A stretch of 64,000 bases of DNA from a bacterium (lineage in GTDB: Bacteria > Patescibacteriota > Minisyncoccia > Minisyncoccales > JANBVM01): positions 22,157 to 86,156 of the forward strand of contig JAUUXB010000002.1 in the NCBI GenBank assembly GCA_030588745.1, in the 5' to 3' direction. Shown here piece by piece: positions 27,420 through 34,708 of the stretch. Position 1 is the stretch's first letter; each line of letters starts with the position of its first letter. The notes beneath the pieces were generated by a model, which saw only the letters and a list, made by a program, of their open reading frames with translations, made no database searches and was not told where the DNA came from. The translations under genes were made by a program, and so were the position numbers.

Positions 27420-27448
27420 AAAACCTCCCAGTTTGGCTGGGAGGTTTT
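27420..27448. terminator. Strong 12-bp hairpin terminator
   Basis: AAAACCTCCCAG/CTGGGAGGTTTT with a 5 nt loop; can act on both strands. On the minus strand it closes the candidate unit that begins at the promoter at 27627-27655. Confidence 0.8.
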
Positions 27449-27471
27449 AATAGCTTTTTATTTATTTTGAA

Positions 27472-27594
27472 TTATAATTTCTCTTTTACTAAAACTCCCA
27501 ACCAATGAGTTCTCAGGACAATGATAACATTCCAAACACTGTTGGTTAGAAAATCAATATTAATCTTACTTTTTGTTTTTGATAAATTTAACAT
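27472..27594 (-). CDS. Candidate 40-aa ORF or small RNA in the 27.3-27.7 kb gap
   Basis: The 412 bp gap between metG and the 103-aa gene holds a complete-looking unit: promoter, about 200 nt, strong terminator. Inside it an ATG ORF of 40 codons (MLNLSKTKSK..., with a hydrophobic centre WNVIIVLRTHWLGVLV) fits, but has no Shine-Dalgarno. The transcript also has an internal AACCAA/TTGGTT pairing. It could be a small membrane peptide or a structured RNA; the sequence does not decide. The remaining 140 bp of the gap is leader for the 103-aa gene. Confidence 0.35.
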   Translation of the reverse strand: MLNLSKTKSKINIDFLTNSVWNVIIVLRTHWLGVLVKEKL

Positions 27595-27626
27595 TTCTCA
27601 AAATTAATCATTTTAGTCCTGTTTTT

Positions 27627-27655
27627 AAGATAACAAAGGAGATAAATGATGTCAA
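27627..27655 (-). promoter_or_regulatory. Promoter in the metG-downstream gap
   Basis: Minus strand TTGACA (27650-27655), 17 bp, TATCTT (27627-27632). It lies just after the metG stop and drives no ORF-track gene. Confidence 0.6.
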
Positions 27656-27692
27656 GAACTTATCTATAAATTAGCGAAATAAAAATAAAAAA

Positions 27693-29180
27693 TTATCTAA
27701 GATTTAATCTAGGGAACAAAGGTTTTCCTTTTTTTATAGTAAAGACGCATTTTTTCTCATCAGATTCTAATCCAATTTGGCATAATATCTTTTCAGAAGT
27801 TTCAGGCATAAAAGGTTCTAATATTTTAGTAATTTCAGAAATAGTATAAAGCAAACATAAAATGCAGATTCTCTGTTCTTTGTTTTCTTCCCAGAGCTTA
27901 TTCTTTTCAATATATTGATCGCAAAAACTAATTAATTCCCAAATTGAGATTAGAGCTTCATTAAATTTATATTCTTTTAAAGCTTTTCTATATTTTTCCT
28001 GAGCTTTATCAATTTTCTTCTGGAAATCTGTATTTTTAACTTCCTCAATTTTCAAAATTTCAGTTTTTATTTCTAATTTCTCTGCCAAACTTAAAACCCT
28101 TGACACTAAATTACCAAGCCCTTTTGCTAAATCAGAATTATACCTTTCTTCAAATCTTTCATAAGTAAAGTCACCGTCTTTAAATGGAGAGATTTCGCGC
28201 AGGAGAAAATATCTAACTGCTTCTGTGCCATATTTTTCAACTAACTGATAAGGATCAATAATATTCCCTAGGGATTTTGAAATCTTTTCACCATCAATAG
28301 TTATATATTCATGAATAAAAATTTTATCGGGCCAAGGTAAATCAGCTGATAAGAGTATTGCTGGCCAGTAAACTGTATGAAATCTCAAAATTCCTTTGCC
28401 AATAACGTGTAGTTTATTCTTGTGATTAACCCACCAGTCATTAAATTTATTCTCATCGCTTCCGTAACCTAGGGCAGTAATATAGTTTGCCAGTGCGTCA
28501 AACCAAACCCAGATAATTTGACCAAGATCACCAGGAACTGGAATTCCCCAACCATGAGCCCTTTCTTTTGAGCGGGAAATACAAATATCTTTTAATCCTG
28601 AATTAATGAAACTTAATGTTTCATTTTTTCTAGTTTCCGGAATAATTTTAATTTTATCTTTTTCAATAAGTTCTTTTAATCGATTTTGATATTTTGAAAG
28701 CTTAAAAAAATAATTTTCTTCTTCAATTAGCTCTGGCTTCTTCTTATGCTCTGGACACAAACCATTAACAAGTTCATCTTCTGTATAAAATTCCTCACAA
28801 CCAACACAATAAAGTCCTTTGTACTTTTTCTTATAAATATCTTTTTTGCAAGCCAGCCATAACTTTTCAGCTCCTTTTATATGGCGCTTCTCAGTTGTCC
28901 TAATAAAATCATCAAAGCTTAAATTAAGTGCTTTTTTAAGGCCCTTAAAGGTTTCTGCATTTTTATCAACAAATTCTTTTACTGGAACATTAGCTTTTTC
29001 TGCCGCTTGAGCATTTTTCAAGCTGTTTTCATCGGTCCCAGTTAAAAACAAAACCTCCTCACCCAATGCTCTATGATGCCGAGCTAAAACATCTGCCTGG
29101 ATTTTCTCCAGAGCATGACCAATGTGAGGTTCTGCATTTACATAATCTATTGCTGTTGTAATAAAAAACTTGTTTTTCAT
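27693..29180 (-). CDS. metG: Methionine--tRNA ligase
   Basis: Class Ia synthetase with HIGH in AEPHIGHALEKIQAD and the KMSKS-type loop GEKISKSLGNI. A zinc module reads CVGCEEFYTEDELVNGLCPEH. It is 495 aa, without the C-terminal tRNA-binding (Trbp111) domain seen in longer MetRS. It supplies both initiator and elongator Met-tRNA. It is monocistronic on the minus strand, 77 bp downstream of the AI-2E permease gene. Confidence 0.95.
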   Translation of the reverse strand: MKNKFFITTAIDYVNAEPHIGHALEKIQADVLARHHRALGEEVLFLTGTDENSLKNAQAAEKANVPVKEFVDKNAETFKGLKKALNLSFDDFIRTTEKRHIKGAEKLWLACKKDIYKKKYKGLYCVGCEEFYTEDELVNGLCPEHKKKPELIEEENYFFKLSKYQNRLKELIEKDKIKIIPETRKNETLSFINSGLKDICISRSKERAHGWGIPVPGDLGQIIWVWFDALANYITALGYGSDENKFNDWWVNHKNKLHVIGKGILRFHTVYWPAILLSADLPWPDKIFIHEYITIDGEKISKSLGNIIDPYQLVEKYGTEAVRYFLLREISPFKDGDFTYERFEERYNSDLAKGLGNLVSRVLSLAEKLEIKTEILKIEEVKNTDFQKKIDKAQEKYRKALKEYKFNEALISIWELISFCDQYIEKNKLWEENKEQRICILCLLYTISEITKILEPFMPETSEKILCQIGLESDEKKCVFTIKKGKPLFPRLNLR

Positions 29181-29257
29181 GTTAGTTCACTACTTTTTAA
29201 TCCTTATATAAAAATCAGCCCATTTCAAGGCCTACTTCTTACTGATGAAGAATAATT

Positions 29258-30283
29258 TCAGCTAACCAAACCATCTTTTTTCCTTTCCTGCATAAAATCT
29301 CTTAAAAATTCGTAAATTATACTTGTTAAGGGAATTGATAAAATTGCTCCCAAAAATCCTGCTAATCTTCCACCAACAAGCACAGCTATTAAAACTAAAA
29401 TGGCAGGTAGTCCAACCAATCTTCTAGTTAAAATTGGAGTTATAATATTTCCCTCTATCTGCTGAATTAAAACAAAGGCCAGTAAAACAAACAGGGCTTT
29501 AAACCAGGAATCCAAAGCTGCTAAAATAGTAATTATTGTGCCAGCAAAAATAGGACCTAAAACAGGAATAATATCCATTATTCCTGCAAACAAGCTTAGC
29601 ATTGATGCATAGTTCACATTAAGAACATTTAAAGTAATATATGAAACCAATCCAACAAATAAACTGCTTAAGATCCTTGTTCCAAACCAGGCAGCCGTTT
29701 TATTCTGACATCTTTGCAATAAATCCTGAAAATATTCTTCGCTTCTTTTTGGAGACAGAGCTTTAATTGCTTTTTTAACCTCTCTATCTTCCATTGAAAA
29801 GAATATGGCAATAGCAAAAATAGTAACTGTTGAAAAGATTCCTCCAAAAATAGAAATTAAAACTCCAAAAATACTTGAAGATGCTTTTATTAACCAATCC
29901 TGCAATGCTAATGTAAAGGTTTCAAAATTCTCAAAGGCTTCCAGTCCTAATCCTCTTAAAGGAGGGGATAGTTTCCCAAAATATTGAGGAAAGAGCTGGG
30001 CAAACTGCTGTATTTCAAACACAAAAACAGGCACTGTCCAGTACAGAATAAAACTCAGCAGTGCAAACACACTAACATAAACAAAAAGCGTAGCTATAAC
30101 CCGGGGGATTCTTCTTCTTTCTAAAAAGTCGATTACTGGATTAAACAATATGGAAATAACTAAAGCAAAAATAACTGAAACTAAAATATCCCTTATTGAA
30201 TAAAGGGTGTAAAAAACCAAAATAGCAATGCTGATTTTTAGAATTGTCCCCCAGGATATATCTAAAACTCTCTCATCTTCCAT
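29258..30283 (-). CDS. AI-2E family transporter
   Basis: Polytopic membrane protein of the PerM/TqsA family with about 7-8 predicted helices. The family pattern is visible as IDFLERRRIPRVIATLF near residue 50 and GPIFAGTIITILAA, NIITPILTRRLVGLPAILVL and GRLAGFLGAILSIPL toward the C-terminus. Length 341 aa is typical. The substrate is unknown; the family name does not prove AI-2 transport. It is 8 nt downstream of the M16 peptidase gene, so co-transcribed with it. Confidence 0.88.
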   Translation of the reverse strand: MEDERVLDISWGTILKISIAILVFYTLYSIRDILVSVIFALVISILFNPVIDFLERRRIPRVIATLFVYVSVFALLSFILYWTVPVFVFEIQQFAQLFPQYFGKLSPPLRGLGLEAFENFETFTLALQDWLIKASSSIFGVLISIFGGIFSTVTIFAIAIFFSMEDREVKKAIKALSPKRSEEYFQDLLQRCQNKTAAWFGTRILSSLFVGLVSYITLNVLNVNYASMLSLFAGIMDIIPVLGPIFAGTIITILAALDSWFKALFVLLAFVLIQQIEGNIITPILTRRLVGLPAILVLIAVLVGGRLAGFLGAILSIPLTSIIYEFLRDFMQERKKDGLVS

Positions 30284-30291
30284 AATTTAAA

Positions 30292-31554
30292 TTAAAGTTT
30301 TAAAATCTTTTTAAATTTCTCTTTATTATTAAATGGACCAATTAAAGCTAAGTTTAATTTCTGCGGCTGAAAAATATCTTTAGCAACCTTTAAAATATCG
30401 TTTGAGCTAACTTTATCAACTTTCTTAAAAATTTCTTTTAAGGTTAAAATCTTTCCCTCTAAAAGCTCTTGATTGGCAAAAAATGAAGCCAAAGCATCAG
30501 AGGGTTCCAACAGAAGCGCTGTTTTTCCTTTAACATAGTTCTTTGCTTTTTTTAATTCTGAAGCAGGAACTTTTTGTTTTGAAATTTTCTTGTATTCTTC
30601 AAGAACTGCTGAAATTACTGTTTCTACTTTTTTATTATCCACTCCAATCTGGGTAAGTAAATAACCAGAATCAGGATTTGCTTCAGAAATAGTGCTGATG
30701 TAATAAGCTATACCCAGCTTCTCTCTTATTTTAACAAATAAACGGGAACTCATCATTCCTCCCAAAATAACAGCTAATAGTTTTTGAGCATATTTTTGAG
30801 CATGGAATAAATTATATGCCCTTGTCCCTAAACATAAATGGGTCTGGTCAGTTTTTCTTGTTTGAATGATTATTTCTGGCTCTGATTGTCTTTCAACAAC
30901 TGATTGTTTTTTTAATGGCTCATCTTCTTTTATTCTTGAAAAGTATTTTTTAACCTTTTTAACTGCCAAATTACTGTTTATATTCCCGGCAACACAAACT
31001 ATTGTATTTGACGCCACATATTGCTTATCCATGTAATCAACTAGTTTTTTCCTTGTCATATTGGAAATATTCTCTTTTGTTCCAATAATATCCCAACCAG
31101 CAGGCTGGTCGCCATATAAAAGCTTAGACCATAATACATGAACATAAGTCATTGGGTGATCCAAACGCATATTAATTTCTTCAGTAATTACTCCTTTTTC
31201 TTTCTTTATTTCTTTAGAAGGCAAAGTAGAATTTAAAAAGATATCAGAAACCCAGTCCAGAGCAGTATCAAATTGGGTTGAAACTGTCTTGGCATAATAT
31301 CCTGTGCACTCTTCTGAAGTAAAAGCATTGTAAATTCCACCAATCTTATCCATAGTCTCGGCAATTGCTAATGTAGTTGGTCTTTTTTTTGTTCCTTCAA
31401 AATACATGTGTTCTAAAAAATGAGAAATCCCATTAATATCTTTTTTCTCATACTTAGAGCCGGTTTTAACTAATACCAATACTGTCACAGCTTCTGTGTT
31501 TTTTTGAGGAACAATGATAATCCTTAAACCATTCTTAAGAGTTGTTTTAAACAT
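30292..31554 (-). CDS. M16 family zinc metallopeptidase
   Basis: Pitrilysin/processing-peptidase family. The inverted zinc motif HFLEHMYFEGT (HxxEH) is at about residue 43, with the distal Glu in EEINMRLDHP. The C-terminal half has the R/Y region typical of the second M16 lobe. At 420 aa it is a single two-domain unit, like bacterial homodimeric MPP-type peptidases. No signal peptide, so it probably acts in the cytoplasm. First gene of a pair with the AI-2E permease; a terminator and tRNA-like scar lie immediately upstream. Confidence 0.92.
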   Translation of the reverse strand: MFKTTLKNGLRIIIVPQKNTEAVTVLVLVKTGSKYEKKDINGISHFLEHMYFEGTKKRPTTLAIAETMDKIGGIYNAFTSEECTGYYAKTVSTQFDTALDWVSDIFLNSTLPSKEIKKEKGVITEEINMRLDHPMTYVHVLWSKLLYGDQPAGWDIIGTKENISNMTRKKLVDYMDKQYVASNTIVCVAGNINSNLAVKKVKKYFSRIKEDEPLKKQSVVERQSEPEIIIQTRKTDQTHLCLGTRAYNLFHAQKYAQKLLAVILGGMMSSRLFVKIREKLGIAYYISTISEANPDSGYLLTQIGVDNKKVETVISAVLEEYKKISKQKVPASELKKAKNYVKGKTALLLEPSDALASFFANQELLEGKILTLKEIFKKVDKVSSNDILKVAKDIFQPQKLNLALIGPFNNKEKFKKILKL

Positions 31555-31574
31555 AGTTAATATTTATATTTTAG

Positions 31575-31598
31575 CAAAAAACCGCTCGATTGGCGATT
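31575..31598 (-). terminator. Boundary terminator (site 7)
   Basis: Minus strand AATCGC/GCGGTT with 7 nt loop and TTTTTT. Near-copy of the terminator at site 6. Confidence 0.65.
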
Positions 31599-31606
31599 TT
31601 TTACTA

Positions 31607-31622
31607 GCTCCAGTGACAGAAC
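31607..31622 (-). repeat. tRNA-3'-end-like scar, site 7
   Basis: Minus strand GTTCTGTCACTGGAGC: a shortened member of the GTTC...GGAGC series, 8 nt before its terminator. See the findings for the whole array. Confidence 0.4.
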
Positions 31623-31687
31623 TCTTCATTTGTTAAAACTATGAATGGGCACAATAAATAGGTGATTGCCACACCATCAAAGCAATC

Positions 31688-31713
31688 AAAAAGAAAAACA
31701 CCCATTCTGGGTG
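31688..31713 (-). terminator. Terminator of the cold-shock gene
   Basis: Minus strand CACCC/GGGTG stem, 5 nt loop, then TTTTTCTTTTTG. Confidence 0.75.
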
Positions 31714-31744
31714 ATTTCTTTTATTTGATTTACTGAATTAATTC

Positions 31745-31942
31745 TTAAAGGCGGGTTACGTTTGTTGCGTTAGGACCCTTTGGAGAATCAACTTTTTCGA
31801 AAGATACTCTATCACCTACTTTTAACTCTTCGTAGGTTACGCCCTTAAGTTCGTTGCTATGAAAGAATAAATCTTTCTCTTCACCATCAACGGTAATAAA
31901 TCCAAATCCTTTATCTGTAAGATTTTTAATTGTTCCTTCCAT
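31745..31942 (-). CDS. Cold-shock domain protein
   Basis: Single OB-fold RNA/DNA-binding protein of 65 aa. The RNP1-like KGFGFITVDG and RNP2-like DLFFHSNEL motifs are both intact. Relatives act as RNA chaperones. It is monocistronic with a strong promoter about 100 nt upstream and its own terminator; the long 5' leader is usual for csp genes and may fold with temperature. It is the first gene of the array of units bounded by tRNA-end-like scars. Confidence 0.93.
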   Translation of the reverse strand: MEGTIKNLTDKGFGFITVDGEEKDLFFHSNELKGVTYEELKVGDRVSFEKVDSPKGPNATNVTRL

Positions 31943-32045
31943 GATTGTGATATAAATTAATTAATGTTTTAAGATTTTATCTCAAAGCTTAGTTCCTTGA
32001 ATAAGTTCGACTAAATTTTTATCAGGCAACTATCTTATATGAACA

Positions 32046-32074
32046 ATATTAACATCTAAAAAATAATTGGTCAA
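32046..32074 (-). promoter_or_regulatory. Promoter of the cold-shock gene
   Basis: Minus strand TTGACC (32069-32074), 17 bp, TAATAT (32046-32051), directly after the T-run of the site 6 terminator. Leader about 95 nt. Confidence 0.65.
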
Positions 32075-32076
32075 CC

Positions 32077-32099
32077 AAAAAACCGCCCAAGAGGCGATT
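32077..32099 (-). terminator. Boundary terminator (site 6)
   Basis: Minus strand AATCGCC/GGCGGTT stem of 7 bp, loop TCTTG, then TTTTTTGG. Confidence 0.75.
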
Positions 32100-32110
32100 C
32101 TTTGAATTTG

Positions 32111-32137
32111 GCTCCGGGGATGGTACAATATTAGAAC
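32111..32137 (-). repeat. tRNA-3'-end-like scar, site 6
   Basis: Minus strand GTTCTAATATTGTACCATCC then CCGGAGC, followed by CA. The ending GGA-G-CCA looks like a tRNA acceptor 3' strand with discriminator G and encoded CCA. 21 of 28 positions match site 4 without gaps. Confidence 0.45.
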
Positions 32138-32209
32138 TTGGTTTATGGAAGGATTTTCTACAGTCAAATCAATTCAATTATCATTTTAAAGTCTAAAAGA
32201 ATAAAAAAG

Positions 32210-32255
32210 AGAGAGTTTCCTAAAAGGTACTCTCTTTTATCGGATTTCAGAAAAT
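32210..32255 (-). terminator. Terminator of the 198-aa gene
   Basis: Minus strand AGAGAGT/ACTCTCT stem with an 11 nt loop and TTTTTTATTC tail; overlaps the gene's 3' end. Confidence 0.65.
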
Positions 32256-32833
32256 TCAACTCGTTCGATAGAACTCTCCAGGAAAATAACGCAGGAGATA
32301 TAATCACTGAGGGCTAAAATAGCTCCGAAGTTATTTTCTTCAAAAAACCTCTTATGTGATGGAAATCCAAAGTGTTTCATTTTTTCCTCTAGAAACTCTC
32401 CTCTACTATTTTTCAACTCTCGCCATGTATTTTCTTTGCCTCTTTCATTCCACGAGTTCAATATATCTCTGTGGAATGGATTGTTTGGATCAAAAAGGAA
32501 ATATCCTCTTCGGAAGTAAAATCGTACAATGAAAATCGGCAAATGAGCAAAACTAAAAGTGTTACAGGGGGCAAATAATGCCGTCCAAATACCTGGGTAA
32601 TTTCCCTTAGTAATCCATTCTTGAGGAACTCTTCCAAATTGTTTCCACTCTTCTTGCATTTTTTCAAAATGTTCTCGTTCATGAACTCTATGAAAATAAC
32701 CAACTTGGTTATATTGAGATAACTCAATTCTATTTGAAGTGGTTAATAGTTTATAAGTTTCCTTCCACAGCTTACTTCTCCATCTTGTATAATCTTGCTT
32801 TAAACCCAACCAATCAATAACCTTTGATTCCAT
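32237..32833 (-). CDS. SD-led hypothetical protein (198 aa)
   Basis: Not recognised. The ORF-track start (32851) lies inside the Shine-Dalgarno itself; AGGAGGT precedes the ATG at 32833 by 8 nt, so the protein starts MESKVIDWLG. It is rich in Trp, Phe, His and Arg (HRVHEREHFEKMQEEWKQF) with a hydrophobic middle (FAHLPIFIVRFYF) and a C-terminal ALSDYISCVIFLE segment. No signal peptide. It has its own promoter and terminator and is flanked on both sides by tRNA-end-like scars. Confidence 0.6.
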   Translation of the reverse strand: MESKVIDWLGLKQDYTRWRSKLWKETYKLLTTSNRIELSQYNQVGYFHRVHEREHFEKMQEEWKQFGRVPQEWITKGNYPGIWTALFAPCNTFSFAHLPIFIVRFYFRRGYFLFDPNNPFHRDILNSWNERGKENTWRELKNSRGEFLEEKMKHFGFPSHKRFFEENNFGAILALSDYISCVIFLESSIERVEFSEIR

Positions 32834-32883
32834 GAGTGATAACCTCCTCATCTAATATAAAGTTGTTAATTTTCTACCCGTTT

Positions 32884-32911
32884 ATCTTACAAGAATTTAA
32901 CAAAAAATCAA
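32884..32911 (-). promoter_or_regulatory. Promoter of the 198-aa gene
   Basis: Minus strand TTGATT (32906-32911), 16 bp, TAAGAT (32884-32889). Confidence 0.5.
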
Positions 32912-32943
32912 CCCCAAACAAAAAAAATTGCTAATTTAGCGAA

Positions 32944-33013
32944 AAGTTCTAGTCCTACTCTGGGTTAAGGAAAAAACCTGCCAAAATAGCAGATTTTTAA
33001 ATTCAAGTTCTAG
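32944..33013. repeat. Direct repeat AAGTTCTAG flanking the site 5 terminator
   Basis: AAGTTCTAG occurs at 32944-32952 and 33005-33013 on the plus strand, framing the terminator. The first copy continues as GTTCTAGTCC, a good T-loop consensus, in the opposite orientation to the scars. Confidence 0.4.
32971..32994 (-). terminator. Boundary terminator (site 5)
   Basis: Minus strand CTGC/GCAG stem around TATTTTG, then GTTTTTT. Together with the scar at 33025-33052 and the promoter at 32884 it fills the 303 bp gap between the 198-aa and 106-aa genes. Confidence 0.6.
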
Positions 33014-33024
33014 CAAAAAGTGGG

Positions 33025-33052
33025 GCTCCCCTTATTGGACGCGTTCAGAACC
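33025..33052 (-). repeat. tRNA-3'-end-like scar, site 5
   Basis: Minus strand GGTTCTGAACGCGTCCAATA then AGGGGAGC, followed by CCCA. Same length as site 4, with 20 of 28 positions identical. Confidence 0.45.
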
Positions 33053-33114
33053 ATTGATTGGAGAGAAATTCGGGAAAATCTTAGAGAAATAGAATCTTTA
33101 TTAGTAAGGAATTA

Positions 33115-33142
33115 AAATAAAAAATGGTGCTTTTTTGCACCA
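33115..33142 (-). terminator. Terminator of the 106-aa gene
   Basis: Minus strand TGGTGC/GCACCA, loop AAAAAA, then TTTTTTATTTT. Confidence 0.8.
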
Positions 33143-33154
33143 ATTGACTTTAAT

Positions 33155-33475
33155 TTAATCATACATTTTTTCTAACTCCTTCATATCTTTTTCTGCATAG
33201 TCCTTGCCAAGCAGTGTTAGTTTATAACCTCTTCCTGTTTCTTCCACTAAACAGTGTCGTATCATATCCACGATCACTTCTTGAACTTCGTCACTGTAAT
33301 CAGACTGGTATCCAAAATCAATTAACTCAAATCTCTCTTTATCTTCCTTTTTCATTTTCTTAACCTCTCTGTGAATATAAAGGGAGTCAAGTTCTCTATT
33401 TCTTTCTATAAGTTTCAAAATTATACCAGTGAGGAGATTTCTAATTTCCTTAAAAACTGGGGTATAAATTGTCAT
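33155..33475 (-). CDS. SD-led hypothetical protein, winged-helix-like (106 aa)
   Basis: No family recognised with certainty. A Shine-Dalgarno (GGAGGG, 8 nt) and a perfect terminator support it. The C-terminal half (EVQEVIVDMIRHCLVEETGRGYKLTLLGKDYA) has the helix-then-wing rhythm and the Y-x-LT-x-x-G ending of small winged-helix DNA-binding proteins, so a transcription regulator is possible. N-terminal helices are charged. Flanked by scars at sites 5 and 4. Confidence 0.55.
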   Translation of the reverse strand: MTIYTPVFKEIRNLLTGIILKLIERNRELDSLYIHREVKKMKKEDKERFELIDFGYQSDYSDEVQEVIVDMIRHCLVEETGRGYKLTLLGKDYAEKDMKELEKMYD

Positions 33476-33523
33476 TTCTATCCCTCCGATTGATATTATT
33501 TTTAAATTTAATTTTCTACCTTG

Positions 33524-33552
33524 CTTCTACTCAATCTTTTGAGTTTTGTCAA
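33524..33552 (-). promoter_or_regulatory. Promoter of the 106-aa gene
   Basis: Minus strand TTGACA (33547-33552) just after the site 4 terminator, 17 bp, weak TAGAAG (33524-33529). Confidence 0.4.
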
Positions 33553-33554
33553 AC

Positions 33555-33579
33555 TAAAAACCCGAGAAACAATCTCGGG
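33555..33579 (-). terminator. Boundary terminator (site 4)
   Basis: Minus strand CCCGAGA/TCTCGGG, loop TTGTT, then TTTTTAG. Almost identical to the site 3 terminator. Confidence 0.8.
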
Positions 33580-33588
33580 CTGAACAGA

Positions 33589-33616
33589 GCTCCGGGTCTT
33601 GGACGATGTTAGAACC
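33589..33616 (-). repeat. tRNA-3'-end-like scar, site 4
   Basis: Minus strand GGTTCTAACATCGTCCAAGA then CCCGGAGC, ending about 10 nt before its terminator. Confidence 0.45.
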
Positions 33617-33662
33617 TGTTTTGAAATAAAAAAAATGGCCGATAGATAAATCATACGGCTTT

Positions 33663-33902
33663 TTAACTTATTATTTTTCCTTCGTTAAGAGCTTTTATCT
33701 TCTCGTCCATCTCTTTATTTTGTATTGCTGTTTGAAATGGAAACAAAGCTTTTTCCATAAACTTCTTTGCTACCATTGCGGTAAGATAGTCGGTTTCTTC
33801 TTTGCTGCCGTCAGAACTATCCAAAATAATGCTATCTGCAGCACTAACTGCACCTTCAACTATTTTATTTCGTCTATATTCTATTTCTTGCCATTTTTCC
33901 AT
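33663..33902 (-). CDS. SD-led hypothetical protein (79 aa)
   Basis: Not recognised. The ORF-track start at 33941 is upstream of the Shine-Dalgarno (AGGAGGT); the ATG at 33902, 11 nt after it, is chosen, giving MEKWQEIEYRRNKIVEG. It is a short, mostly helical soluble protein with an acidic centre (DSSDGSKEETDY) and charged C-terminus. Flanked by scars 4 and 3. A TTGACT -35-like element follows the site 3 terminator, but no convincing -10 is seen. Confidence 0.5.
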   Translation of the reverse strand: MEKWQEIEYRRNKIVEGAVSAADSIILDSSDGSKEETDYLTAMVAKKFMEKALFPFQTAIQNKEMDEKIKALNEGKIIS

Positions 33903-33962
33903 TTTAAGGTTCAACCTCCTTTTATTTAGTAACCTTAGCATGCCAAATTAAATCAAAAAAGT

Positions 33963-33987
33963 CAAAACCCGAGAACCAATCTCGGGC
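33963..33987 (-). terminator. Boundary terminator (site 3)
   Basis: Minus strand CCCGAG/CTCGGG, loop ATTGGTT, then TTTTGAC. Confidence 0.75.
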
Positions 33988-33994
33988 TGAATTT

Positions 33995-34017
33995 GCTCCC
34001 CTAGTCGGTCTCGAACC
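33995..34017 (-). repeat. tRNA-3'-end-like scar, site 3
   Basis: Minus strand GGTTCGAGACCGACTAGGGG then AGC, followed by A. This copy keeps T-loop TTCGAGA, a 5 nt stem strand, a 7 nt acceptor strand and G73, the spacing of a real tRNA, but the matching T-stem strand is lost. Confidence 0.5.
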
Positions 34018-34090
34018 TGTGGTTTAAAGGAAAATTAAGGGGTTTTCCAGGGTATCCCGCAATGCCTCTCGGTCGGGGCTCTTTTAAGCT

Positions 34091-34146
34091 AAAATGAGAC
34101 AAATGAGACAGTGCTAAGGGGTATGGAAATTGTGTCTTATTTCTCA
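34091..34146 (-). terminator. Imperfect terminator of the Mrr-like gene with tandem AAATGAGAC
   Basis: The plus strand has AAATGAGAC twice in tandem (34092-34109); the complement of this pairs imperfectly with TGTCTTATTTCTCA at the mrr stop, giving a long stem ending in TTTT on the minus strand. Confidence 0.45.
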
Positions 34147-34673
34147 ATTTCCTTAGCTAACTTTTCAAGCCCGAATCCATTTATTAATTCTATCTCTATG
34201 AGACTATCTTTAGCAAAAACTTTTCCATCTTCTGTAAATTCACCAGTGGTGACAAAAAATCCTTTTTCGCCTTTTTCTTTGTTAAGATCTTGAATGGAAC
34301 CAGCAAACTCTCTTACCTCTTTTGGTAGAACTTGATTTTTTCTTTTGCATTGAATAAAAAATCTTTTTCCATCCTTAAAGGCAATAACATCGATACCCTT
34401 ATCTCCTGACCCACCAACCACTTTTGTTTTATATCCTAAACCCTCAAAGATAATGGCGACAATTCTCTCAAATTTTTTATGATTCATTGTTTTCCATTCA
34501 ATCAATCTTTTGTGTTTCTTAAGCCATTTTTCATCAAGCCATTTACTAATATATGACTTGGCTATGGAAATGACTACGGGGGTACTAAGTGCGATAACCC
34601 AAAACCACCAAAATGGTTTTATGAAAGTTATCCAAGGTGTTCTTATTGGTTCCGTATAATCAATGTGGATCAT
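34137..34673 (-). CDS. Membrane-anchored Mrr-like restriction endonuclease domain protein
   Basis: PD-(D/E)XK nuclease of the Mrr_cat type. Residues about 15-40 contain a hydrophobic, Trp-rich membrane segment (FWWFWVIALSTPVVISIA). From about residue 60 the Mrr domain shows MNHKKFERIVAIIFEGLGYKT, then the catalytic GDKGIDVIAF with FFIQCKRKN (D...QxK). Length 178 aa. The start overlaps the 13-codon MKEKIKK ORF, in another frame. Relatives cut modified or foreign DNA; membrane anchoring suggests it acts on entering DNA. Last gene of its operon. Confidence 0.8.
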   Translation of the reverse strand: MIHIDYTEPIRTPWITFIKPFWWFWVIALSTPVVISIAKSYISKWLDEKWLKKHKRLIEWKTMNHKKFERIVAIIFEGLGYKTKVVGGSGDKGIDVIAFKDGKRFFIQCKRKNQVLPKEVREFAGSIQDLNKEKGEKGFFVTTGEFTEDGKVFAKDSLIEIELINGFGLEKLAKEIEK

Positions 34674-34701
34674 TTTTTATTTTCTTAATTTTTTCTTTCA
34701 T
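34660..34701 (-). other. 13-codon MKEKIKK leader ORF overlapping the mrr-like start
   Basis: ATGAAAGAAAAAATTAAGAA begins 7 nt after the thermonuclease stop and ends inside the mrr-like gene in another frame. Its start is nearly identical to those of other genes in this operon. One A fewer in the A6 run would fuse it in frame to the Mrr protein. Confidence 0.5.
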
Positions 34702-34708
34702 GGATTTT

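Noticed and set aside
34018-34100. Full tRNA gene around scar 3
   Set aside because: No matching 5' acceptor, D-arm or anticodon arm could be found; only the T-loop and 3' end remain.
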